This document shows, piece by piece, positions 35,642 through 42,892 of a stretch of DNA of 64,000 nucleotides. The DNA lies in the NCBI GenBank assembly GCA_023898385.1, contig CP060220.1:3038001-3102000 (forward strand), given 5' to 3'. The notes under the pieces were generated by a model. That model saw nothing but the letters and a program-made list of their open reading frames with translations, was not told where the DNA came from and did not search any database. How positions within the stretch are numbered: position 1 is the stretch's first letter; the number at the start of each line of letters is the position of its first letter. The position numbers and the translations under genes are program-made. The DNA comes from Pseudobdellovibrionaceae bacterium. GTDB taxonomy: Bacteria > Bdellovibrionota > Bdellovibrionia > Bdellovibrionales > UBA1609.

Positions 35642-35907
35642 TTTCTGAAGATCGACAAAATTACTTAGCGTTTATTATTACTGACGGTTTATGGAAAGAC
35701 GATTTGGTGGATTACGCCGATGACGATGTGGTGATTCGAACGGCCCGTCAAGCTGTTGCCAAATACAATCAAGAGTTGATCGAAATAGATACCAAAGCCC
35801 GACAAATGGTGGCTTCATTAAAACGAAATGTACAAGAAGGCTCACCTGAGTGGGATGTCATGTACAAAAAATACTTCGAAGAAGAGATGCAGCGCCGATC
35901 GGGCTAA
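35638..35907 (+). CDS. DUF507 family protein, second of a tandem pair
   Basis: An 89-residue paralogue of the previous gene ('LAFIITDGLWKDDLVDYADD', 'VVIRTARQAVAKYNQELIEI'). The start is TTG 35638 overlapping the upstream stop (TTGA), with AAGGGGAT as ribosome binding site; no ATG fits. The overlap implies coupled, probably equimolar synthesis, so the two may form a heteromer (inference). Confidence 0.8.
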   Translation: MISEDRQNYLAFIITDGLWKDDLVDYADDDVVIRTARQAVAKYNQELIEIDTKARQMVASLKRNVQEGSPEWDVMYKKYFEEEMQRRSG

Positions 35908-36098
35908 CTGTAAATTTATTTTTTAAAATCGCATTGAGATGTTCCGCCGCTCAATAATAAATGGCGTGTTTTGCTGCGGGAAGTGATGGCCTTAAACGCC
36001 CTAATTTTATAATGTATTGTAACGTATGGCATCCAGCCCTTTTCATTGACTCGGAATTCCAGAATGCTAGTCTCGACCATCACAAAAGAGGTGAGTCT

Positions 36099-37523
36099 AT
36101 GAAAAAAACTGCTGTATTTACAGGCATTTTGACCTGCATTTTGGGTTTTGGCTCGGGCGCGATAGCTGGCGATCTCGAGTGGTCGGGCACCTATCGCATT
36201 GAGGGTCTTCACATCAACAACTCTGAGCTGTCGTCAGACAACAGAGAAAAGCAATATGGTCTGCATCACCTGGTATTAAAGCCTAAAATTGTGGCGGCTG
36301 ACGGCCTCACTATTTTTGGTCGATTTGATCTTTTTAACAATGGCACTTATTCAAGCGGTCAGCTGGGACAGTTTTTTGGAAATGGCATTGGAGCAACTCC
36401 ATCCACTTATGTAGATAATTCGAACGTTCTTTCTGAAACCCAATCGCCAGAGTCACTAGTAGTCAGTCACGTTTATTTCACATATGTGCAAGAGTGGGGT
36501 GCATTGATTGCAGGTCGTGCTCCTCTGCATTTCGGATTGGGGATGACCCACAATGCCGGGCAAGGTGAGTTTGATCATTGGCTCGATACCAGAGACCTTG
36601 TGGGATACAAGTTGGTGATGGGTAACCTTTATGTATTGCCCATGCTTGGCAAAGTGAGTGAAGGCGCCAGCATCGACACCAACGATGATGTCACGGATTA
36701 CATGGTTCAGGCCGCGTATGAAAATCCAGAAACGGATTTGGCTATGGGTGTTTTTTATCAGCGGCGAGAAGCGGCACGGGCGGGCAATGATGCTCCAGCA
36801 GATGCTGTGTTTGGCGACACCGGAAGTGTTGTGGCCGATCAATTTCGTGCAGAATCAATTAACGTGTACGTTAAGAAAGAATTGGAAGACCTAACTTTCG
36901 GCGCTGAGATTGGTCAGCGCAATGGCACAAGTGGAATATTGAATTCATCGAGCGACAAGGTCAGTATTAGCGGTCTTGGCGTTGCTGCTGAGGCGGAGTG
37001 GCGGCCCAGTCAGTCGCCTTGGGTGTTTGGTGCTCGTTTTGGATGGGCATCTGGTGATAACCCATCCACGACGGACTCGATGGAGGGCTATTTCTTTGAT
37101 CGAAACTATGAAGTGGCGTTGTTGATGTTTAATCATACTTTAGGCCGGGAAAATTTTCTTCAAAGTAACTATGTGGGTGGCGGACCGAATGTTACTGGTG
37201 TGAACGCACAGATAAAAACACCTGATGTCGAAACAGTCACCAATGCCGGCTATTTGGCTCCGTATGTGAATTATGCATGGACGGATCAGTGGCAATTGCA
37301 AGGTGTGTTTGCGACAGGAGTACTCAATGAAGTGGCTAACGATGGAAGTAGCGCCATGGGATTTGAGATTGACTTCAACTTATTTTACAGGCCGAATGAA
37401 AGAATGAGTTGGGTTAACCAATTCGGTTATTTTTTGCCGGGTGACGCATTTGCGGGGGGAACTAGCAATTATGACGTGAAACCGGCCTTTGGATTTGTGA
37501 CAAAGGCTGCCATCAACTTCTAA
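36099..37523 (+). CDS. Outer-membrane beta-barrel protein (porin-like)
   Basis: A 474-residue protein with signal peptide 'TAVFTGILTCILGFGSGAIA' and a mature part made of alternating amphipathic beta strands rich in Tyr, Gly and Asn, ending in '...GFVTKAAINF' with the terminal Phe typical of outer-membrane barrels. ATG 36099 follows GAGGTGAGTC; the longer frame from 35961 would put an implausible 46-residue extension before the signal peptide. A porin or long-chain-substrate channel is likely, exact substrate unknown. A terminator follows. Confidence 0.82.
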   Translation: MKKTAVFTGILTCILGFGSGAIAGDLEWSGTYRIEGLHINNSELSSDNREKQYGLHHLVLKPKIVAADGLTIFGRFDLFNNGTYSSGQLGQFFGNGIGATPSTYVDNSNVLSETQSPESLVVSHVYFTYVQEWGALIAGRAPLHFGLGMTHNAGQGEFDHWLDTRDLVGYKLVMGNLYVLPMLGKVSEGASIDTNDDVTDYMVQAAYENPETDLAMGVFYQRREAARAGNDAPADAVFGDTGSVVADQFRAESINVYVKKELEDLTFGAEIGQRNGTSGILNSSSDKVSISGLGVAAEAEWRPSQSPWVFGARFGWASGDNPSTTDSMEGYFFDRNYEVALLMFNHTLGRENFLQSNYVGGGPNVTGVNAQIKTPDVETVTNAGYLAPYVNYAWTDQWQLQGVFATGVLNEVANDGSSAMGFEIDFNLFYRPNERMSWVNQFGYFLPGDAFAGGTSNYDVKPAFGFVTKAAINF

Positions 37524-37603
37524 GAATAGCATTTTTGTTAAGCATCTTGATTTTCAGCGTTGATGACACAAGTTTTGACAACCAGAAGATGGCGGTTGCA
37601 GGG

Positions 37604-37630
37604 CCCAGGGGGAAACCCCTGGGTTTTTTT
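37604..37630 (+). terminator. Rho-independent terminator after the porin-like gene
   Basis: Stem CCCAGGGG (37604-37611) / CCCCTGGG (37616-37623), a four-base loop, and seven T residues. Confidence 0.92.
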
Positions 37631-37655
37631 GTGAACCTTTGCTAGTCTTCAAAAT

Positions 37656-38411
37656 ATGAGAACATTCAAGATTATTTTACTGTTGGTGATTGGTTTTCCT
37701 TTTGGGACCTCACGGGCTGCTGTGGACCCGTTGTCTGGAGCTCAAGTACACCATCCTGACACTTGGAACAAGTTTTATACATATGTTCCTACAAAAGAGG
37801 ACTATGCTCTTGAAATTGGCTCTATGTGGGAGCGAAAAAACCTGTATTGGTTGGGGGCCCTCGTAGGATTTCACACCGGGACCTGTCCTTTTGCCAGAAT
37901 GCGAGACTGTCAGAATTACGTTGATATCATTGCCGGTGCGGGGGGGAGAAACGGTCTGAATTCAAGGTTGATGTTGGCCTCCCTTCGGTTTCAGTTTGTG
38001 AATTTTCCTTCTTCCTACTCGCCTTTGGCGAGGGCATTCGTCGGTGGTATTCACATTCGCGACAGCGAGATGGATCGATCCAATCGATTTAACGTTGTTT
38101 ATGGCTTCGGCTTTGGCGTGACCACTTCTGTGCATCAGCGCGTGGATTTGAAGACAGAAGTGCGCATTGGGCATGGCGACCAACTTTGGAGCCAGGTGTT
38201 CTTATCAGCCAATGTAAAAATTGATAAGTGGATCGACTACTTCGCTGCCCAAATCAATGAATTCAGTAGGGACACCACCGGCGTGGCCAAAGATGCTTTT
38301 AAGTCGACCATTGAGTTGCCTGGTGACTTGGCAGATCGTATTGAAAAAACAGTACAGGGCCAAAAAAAGAGCCCGTCTGAGGCGGACCAGACGGGCTCTG
38401 AGAGCAAATAA
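37656..38411 (+). CDS. Putative outer-membrane beta-barrel protein
   Basis: A 251-residue protein with signal peptide 'IILLLVIGFPFGTSRAA'. Residues about 40-185 look like a small barrel (alternating hydrophobic residues, many Arg/Tyr/Gly, 'FGFGVTTSVHQRVDLKTEVR'), followed by a polar C-terminal tail of about 50 residues that could lie in the periplasm. Its final codons contain the terminator of the convergent gene. Family not recognised. Confidence 0.72.
   Translation: MRTFKIILLLVIGFPFGTSRAAVDPLSGAQVHHPDTWNKFYTYVPTKEDYALEIGSMWERKNLYWLGALVGFHTGTCPFARMRDCQNYVDIIAGAGGRNGLNSRLMLASLRFQFVNFPSSYSPLARAFVGGIHIRDSEMDRSNRFNVVYGFGFGVTTSVHQRVDLKTEVRIGHGDQLWSQVFLSANVKIDKWIDYFAAQINEFSRDTTGVAKDAFKSTIELPGDLADRIEKTVQGQKKSPSEADQTGSESK
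38362..38399 (-). terminator. Terminator of the 527-residue protein gene, inside a coding sequence
   Basis: On the minus strand a perfect 11-bp stem AGAGCCCGTCT/AGACGGGCTCT (38368-38399) with a 10-base loop is followed by seven T. It lies within the last 16 codons of the convergent plus-strand gene. Confidence 0.85.
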
Positions 38412-38426
38412 GTCGCTTCGTTTCAA

Positions 38427-40010
38427 CTAACCACGAAGAGAGCGCGAGGTACGAACGGGAACAGCTGTCGGTTGAGTGTATCCATTAGAATAAGGTCGCG
38501 GGTTGTAGTAATTCGCAGGTTGTGAATTGGCATAGGGGTTAATCCCAGGGGTTCGAAAATCATAGGTGCTTCCGTTATAGGTGTTGTAGTAGTTGGGGCC
38601 GGCGCCACTGTAGTTATTCATGCTCGCAGGCTGTTGCATGCCAGGAGCCGTCGTGTTTACGCCATAGCCATTACCAAATGGGATTTGTTGCATCGTCGAT
38701 GATGGAATACCGCCCGGGCTATAGAAGGTTCTTGAGCCACCCAAGCCTCGACCCGGCACAGGTCGTTGTTGGCCACTTTGGATCAGATTTTGCCCACGGT
38801 TGGCGGGGGAGTATGTGGATCGGTTGTCCGGGTTGTAATTGCTGTCGCCCGGGGCAGGCACATATTCATTTTGAAACCGGTCGCGTCCATTTCTAGGGTC
38901 AGTGACGGTTTCATCAGGGTTTTGGTATCCGCTATCTGGGGCCACGCGACCCAAGAATGTCTGAGGTTTCTTTTGGGCTTCCTCAATCTTATTGACGATC
39001 ATTTGTCCGATTCCTGATCGGCCATGATAGGTCTCAACTTGTCGCTTGAGGTTGTCCATTTCGTAGTACATGGTCCAAACTTCATTGGAGCCTGAAGGCA
39101 AGTTAGCGTATTTAGGTACGTTGGCCAAAAGATACTGACTGACTTTATCCAAATAAGCATACTGATTTTTCAGCTCTTGGCTAACGCCATCAGTGACTCG
39201 AATGTTAAGGCCCATCTCTACAGCGCGTTCTCTAATCTTCTCATCGGGCGAGAAAAATAGATTTGGCAGCTCGTTATTCACGTCGTTCAAGAATGTTTTA
39301 TAGCGAGGGTCTTCAATGTCCATGACAGAAAGTTTTTCGGCTTGGCACTCGATACGATCGATTTTCTTTAAAGATTTGCCATCTTCGTCTTCTTGACACC
39401 AATCAACCTTCTTTTGACGAGCCAGTCTCTTCTTTTCTTCTTCTTCGTCTTTCTTTTTCTGTTCTTCTTTTTCTTGCTGTTCTTGTTGAAATTGTTGGTC
39501 TAATTTTTGAGCTAATTCTTTGCCAAGTTCATGGTAGTAGCGAAACTGGGTTCCTGCACCGCGCTTGTATGACTCCCTATAAGAGTCACAAGAATCACAA
39601 GTTCCAGCCACAGTGATGTCCATGGTCTCTACTTCTTCATAATCTGAATCAGTGAGTTCGTCAGGGGTTTTTGTTCGAGCACGTTCTTTAACAACCCAGG
39701 TGCTGCCCTTTGTGATTTCGTAGGTGTAAGTTCTGGTCTTACTATCTTTGGTGATTCGCACTTGACAGCTAGAGTCGGTGTCTCTGTTACACTCGGGGTT
39801 GTCAGAGCTGGTCATCTTTTGAAATTCGATGGTCTCGCGCCGCTGACTGGGTTCAATGCGCTGTGGGCGAGTTAATTTTGGTTTTTCCGTAGCCTCTGAA
39901 GCAAAGGTCAACGAGTTGGACTCGCTAATTTGCCAAGATAAGTTCATGGCCATTGCCGCCATTAACATTAAAAAGAGGTTCCGCCTGTTATTAAAGCTTG
40001 TAGCTTTCAT
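38427..40010 (-). CDS. Large secreted protein with coiled coil and Asn/Pro/Tyr-rich tail
   Basis: A 527-residue protein. The N-terminus has an Arg-rich head and a hydrophobic segment ('LFLMLMAAMAMNLSW'), a probable signal peptide. Residues about 60-165 contain Cys pairs ('CNRDTDSSC', 'CDSCDSY'). A highly charged Gln/Glu/Lys coiled coil lies at about 172-212, a helical domain at about 225-350, and from about 370 on a low-complexity tail rich in Pro, Asn, Gly, Tyr and Ser ends the protein. Envelope or surface location is likely. No homologous family recognised. Confidence 0.75.
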   Translation of the reverse strand: MKATSFNNRRNLFLMLMAAMAMNLSWQISESNSLTFASEATEKPKLTRPQRIEPSQRRETIEFQKMTSSDNPECNRDTDSSCQVRITKDSKTRTYTYEITKGSTWVVKERARTKTPDELTDSDYEEVETMDITVAGTCDSCDSYRESYKRGAGTQFRYYHELGKELAQKLDQQFQQEQQEKEEQKKKDEEEEKKRLARQKKVDWCQEDEDGKSLKKIDRIECQAEKLSVMDIEDPRYKTFLNDVNNELPNLFFSPDEKIRERAVEMGLNIRVTDGVSQELKNQYAYLDKVSQYLLANVPKYANLPSGSNEVWTMYYEMDNLKRQVETYHGRSGIGQMIVNKIEEAQKKPQTFLGRVAPDSGYQNPDETVTDPRNGRDRFQNEYVPAPGDSNYNPDNRSTYSPANRGQNLIQSGQQRPVPGRGLGGSRTFYSPGGIPSSTMQQIPFGNGYGVNTTAPGMQQPASMNNYSGAGPNYYNTYNGSTYDFRTPGINPYANSQPANYYNPRPYSNGYTQPTAVPVRTSRSLRG

Positions 40011-40343
40011 TTTTCATCCTCCGTTTTCAGCTCCACCTTATATATGTGGGGCCACGGTTAGTTCTTCTCAATAGATTATTATCCAATATGCACTCCAGTT
40101 TTTGGCATTATATAAGCACTTGAAATAATTAAGTATTCTTGGTCTCACGAAGAATCTTCTCTATTTTCAAATCGTGGACTAGGTTGACAACAGTCTTTTC
40201 ACCCCAGGGGAAAGCTCAGATAAATTAGGAGGTTATCAGCGTACAAAAGGTAGACACTGAAAATGGGGTGATACCGACATTTCTTGTCACTTTCTTTGTG
40301 AAATGCCGGTGACGAATGCCCTAGGGTGTTTTATGACCGGCCT
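40011..40343. other. Gene-free region upstream of the aminomutase gene
   Basis: About 330 bases between divergent genes. It must hold both promoters. An imperfect inverted repeat, CCGACATTTC/GAAATGCCGG (40274-40283/40300-40309), lies 35 bases before the plus-strand start, with one mismatch and a 16-base loop. I see no other convincing element. Confidence 0.4.
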
Positions 40344-41528
40344 ATGAAGTTTCATTTTCCCATGCTTGAACCGCCACCGGGTGTTTCCAATCAATCCTGG
40401 AGCGATTGGCGGTGGCAATTTAAATCAGCACTGCAATCCAAATCAGATTTTGAAGGTTTTTTTAATCTTTCAGATGAAGAATTAGCTGGATTTTCCGGGC
40501 TTGATCAATTGTTTCGGGTGCGAGTGACGCCGTATTATGCTGAGCTAGCCCGGCAGTCAAAATATTCAAGCCAAGATCCTATTCGAAAAATGCTTCTGCC
40601 CTCAGGAAGAGAACTCGCCCCGGGCTCTCAGCAAATGAGTGATCCGCTTGGTGAGAACCAACACAGTCCTGTGCCTCGAATCATTCATCGCTACTCCGAT
40701 CGGGTGTTGTTCTTGGTCACAGATTTTTGCAGCGTCTATTGTAGGTACTGTTTAAGAAAGCACTTTACGGCCCATGATCAAGTCATGGTGCGAGGTGAGG
40801 AATACGAAAACGCCCTTTCGTACATAGCTTCAAAAAAAGGACTTCGCGAGGTCATACTTTCAGGCGGCGATCCTCTCACGCTCGCAGATGCCCCGCTAGA
40901 AAAGATACTGAGCGATCTTCGAAAAATTGAACACATTGAAATTATTCGAATAGGCACTCGCATTCCGGTGGTGGCTCCACAGCGAGTGACAAAAGAATTA
41001 GTAGAAATGTTGAGAAAATATAAACCTGTATTCATGATGACTCATTTTAACCACCCTCGCGAACTCACAGCTCAAGCTGCGGAAGCGCTATCGCAGTTGG
41101 TAGACCACGGTGTGCCGGTGTTTAATCAAATGGTTTTGCTCAATGGCATCAATAATCACCCAGCCCTTGTTCAGGCGCTATCGCGAAGGCTTTTGTATTT
41201 GCGAGTAAAACCTTATTATATGTTTCAGTGTGATCCTTCAGAGGGCACAGACCACTTGCGAACTTCTGTGGACGAATCACTAGCCATACAAAAAGAGCTG
41301 TGGGGTCACTTATCCGGCCTTGCCATGCCTAACCTCTCACTAGACATCCCAGGAGGAGGCGGAAAGGTGGGACTTGTGCCCCACTTTGAACTCACAAGTT
41401 CACCGAACGAACGCCACTACCGCGGCTGGGATGGCAGAGAGGGCAAATACATCAACCCCCCAAAAAACACCAGCATCCAGCCATCGGATGTCGACGAATA
41501 CTCTCCAGAGTGGGAGTTAACTAAGTGA
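40344..41528 (+). CDS. kamA: Lysine 2,3-aminomutase family radical SAM enzyme
   Basis: A PLP- and SAM-dependent enzyme of 394 residues that moves the amino group of L-lysine to give beta-lysine. The cluster motif CSVYCRYC has Cys129, 133 and 136; the PLP Lys341 is in 'DIPGGGGKVGL'; and Asp297 ('QCDPSEGTDHLRT') and Asp334 match the residues that hold the substrate lysine in the aminomutase. A related possibility is the EF-P-modifying EpmB. ATG 40344 is used; a GTG at 40326 is an in-frame alternative. Neither has a strong ribosome binding site. Confidence 0.88.
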   Translation: MKFHFPMLEPPPGVSNQSWSDWRWQFKSALQSKSDFEGFFNLSDEELAGFSGLDQLFRVRVTPYYAELARQSKYSSQDPIRKMLLPSGRELAPGSQQMSDPLGENQHSPVPRIIHRYSDRVLFLVTDFCSVYCRYCLRKHFTAHDQVMVRGEEYENALSYIASKKGLREVILSGGDPLTLADAPLEKILSDLRKIEHIEIIRIGTRIPVVAPQRVTKELVEMLRKYKPVFMMTHFNHPRELTAQAAEALSQLVDHGVPVFNQMVLLNGINNHPALVQALSRRLLYLRVKPYYMFQCDPSEGTDHLRTSVDESLAIQKELWGHLSGLAMPNLSLDIPGGGGKVGLVPHFELTSSPNERHYRGWDGREGKYINPPKNTSIQPSDVDEYSPEWELTK

Positions 41529-41696
41529 CGGTCACACCGCTTCGAAAAGGCCATGATGCGCCGATCCTTGTTGCGCCGTAGTTTCGCCAACGTTTTGGCG
41601 ACCACTGGGATTTCGCTGAAACTCTGTTTTTAGCATCTGAGAATTGCCGGCAGCAATCAACTAAATGACTTCTGAGGCGATGACGAATTTATCTAC

Positions 41697-41738
41697 AAAA
41701 CCAGTAATTTCCTGGTGGGACAACGGTCTTTGCTCATT
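41697..41738 (+). repeat. Imperfect direct repeat, left copy
   Basis: A 42-base stretch matching 42618-42659 at 35 positions, with 16 identical bases at its start (AAAACCAGTAATTTCC). The two copies bracket the TumE-type toxin-antitoxin genes. In one minus-strand frame both copies encode similar peptides containing 'PLS..EITGF', suggesting remnants of a duplicated coding sequence. Confidence 0.6.
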
Positions 41739-41775
41739 GGGTTTCCGTGTAGGGAGTATTGCAGCTTCAATCAGT

Positions 41776-42144
41776 TCACGAGGCCAGATCAAATTCAATT
41801 TTCTCATACTCAACGATGGGAACTTTTACTGTAACTTCACCCTTTTTTTGTTCTTTGATTTTTACAATTCCGTATTGTTCAAAAAAGCCAATGAGTTTAG
41901 CAATATTTGACGGGTCTTTATCTAAAAGTTGAGCCAAGTCGTAAACCGATTTAGGTTTAAGTTGTCGGATCCAAAGAAGAACGGTCATGTTTTTAACAAA
42001 GCGATTGAAATCCTTTGGATCTGTAAAGGACAGGTGGTATTCCGGATGCTTCTTCTTCCCAGCCTTAATATCCTTAGCCGCAGCAATAAAGTTCTTAAGC
42101 GAATCATCCGTCGACCTAAGCGAAACAATTAATTTTTTCTTCAT
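41776..42144 (-). CDS. tumA: Winged-helix antitoxin of a TumE-type toxin-antitoxin pair
   Basis: A 122-residue protein with a central helix-turn-helix at about 65-105 ('KSVYDLAQLLDKDPSNIAKL') resembling MarR/HVO_A0114-type regulators. ATG 42144 overlaps the toxin stop (ATGA) and has AGGAG eight bases upstream; the longer frame from 42171 is less likely. As DNA-binding antitoxin it should neutralise the upstream toxin and repress the operon, possibly at the palindrome 42473-42500. The tumA label rests on the gene pair and fold, not on close sequence recognition. Confidence 0.7.
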   Translation of the reverse strand: MKKKLIVSLRSTDDSLKNFIAAAKDIKAGKKKHPEYHLSFTDPKDFNRFVKNMTVLLWIRQLKPKSVYDLAQLLDKDPSNIAKLIGFFEQYGIVKIKEQKKGEVTVKVPIVEYEKIEFDLAS

Positions 42145-42437
42145 ATCGAAACTCCTAAATGCTTTAAACAAAAAGACTTAAAATCTTTAACTAGAATTTC
42201 AAGACTAATAAAAACATAGCCAAACTCTAAACCATCCAGGTGGACATGATGTCCTTTTGGGTGGTGATTATCCATCAAAACCTTCTTGCCAGTTCTTGCT
42301 TCAACAAGAATCAGGCTATATTTGTAACCCTCTGGGAAGCGAAACAGATCTTTTGTAGGAACTTTCCAGATGGACACCTCTAAAATGAAGGCCTTTCCAA
42401 TGTACTGCTTTTCGTAGTAGAGTTGCTTGGCTTTCAT
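42141..42437 (-). CDS. tumE: TumE family toxin (DUF6516)
   Basis: A 98-residue protein whose motifs 'KAKQLYYEKQYIGKAFILEV', 'SIWKVPTKDLFRFPEGYKYS' and 'DNHHPKGHHVHLDG' match the TumE/DUF6516 toxin family; the His-rich stretch is the conserved core. The toxin gene comes first and the antitoxin second. ATG 42437 is used, since the upstream in-frame start is a TTG that falls in the -35 element. With the promoter seen, the transcript would begin at or near this ATG, so the message may be leaderless. The toxic activity of this family is not settled in my knowledge. Confidence 0.72.
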   Translation of the reverse strand: MKAKQLYYEKQYIGKAFILEVSIWKVPTKDLFRFPEGYKYSLILVEARTGKKVLMDNHHPKGHHVHLDGLEFGYVFISLEILVKDFKSFCLKHLGVSI

Positions 42438-42443
42438 ATTATA

Positions 42444-42500
42444 AGTATGACCATCAAACAGAACGAATGTCAATTTAATGGTAAAAAATAACCATTAAAT
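42444..42500 (-). promoter_or_regulatory. Promoter and palindromic operator of the toxin-antitoxin operon
   Basis: Minus strand: TTGACA (42473-42468), 18 bases, then CATACT (42449-42444), just ahead of the toxin ATG. Directly upstream lies a perfect 10-bp inverted repeat ATTTAATGGT/ACCATTAAAT (42473-42482/42491-42500) with an eight-base A-rich centre, which abuts the -35. Toxin-antitoxin operons are typically self-repressed at such repeats. Confidence 0.55.
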
Positions 42501-42892
42501 GACTGCATCGTCAGTTTGGTTGTTTTTAAATGGCTTTAATTTAGTTATCAGTTTCAGTTTCCCTTTCCCTTTCGTAATTTGAATACGATCGATTCCTGCG
42601 GTGGCTAATTTGGCCAAAAAACCAGTAATTTCCGGTTGAGATAACGGTCCTTATTCATTTTCTTGGTGACTTGTGTTTTTGCATTAATACGAACAATAGC
42701 TAAATAGAGTCCAATAGCATTTTCCAATACCAATTGAACCCAATTAGTGTACCAGCTGAGTATACTACGGTATTTCCCGCAAAAATCTTGCCATTGGTTG
42801 ATCGAATAACTCGCACTGGCATACATTGCGCCCCATAGCCCTCTCCCACAATGGGACATGGCGATGTGGCCAGTTGTTGAAATTGTGACGAC
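42501..42892. other. Region with decayed coding remnants
   Basis: About 390 bases beyond the toxin-antitoxin promoter without a convincing gene. It includes the right direct-repeat copy. An 84-codon minus-strand frame (42605-42859) lacks recognisable motifs and has no ribosome binding site. A second minus-strand frame crossing the repeat carries an internal stop. The stretch looks like degenerate, transferred DNA. Confidence 0.35.
42618..42659 (+). repeat. Imperfect direct repeat, right copy
   Basis: Partner of 41697-41738 (35 of 42 bases identical). Confidence 0.6.

Noticed and set aside
40103..40119. Sigma-54-like TTGGCATTATATAAGCA
   Set aside because: GG and GC spacing fits, but the -12 is AAGC and the element is 240 bases from the next gene.
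42605..42859. 84-codon minus-strand frame
   Set aside because: No ribosome binding site, no motif, and it overlaps a degenerate direct repeat.
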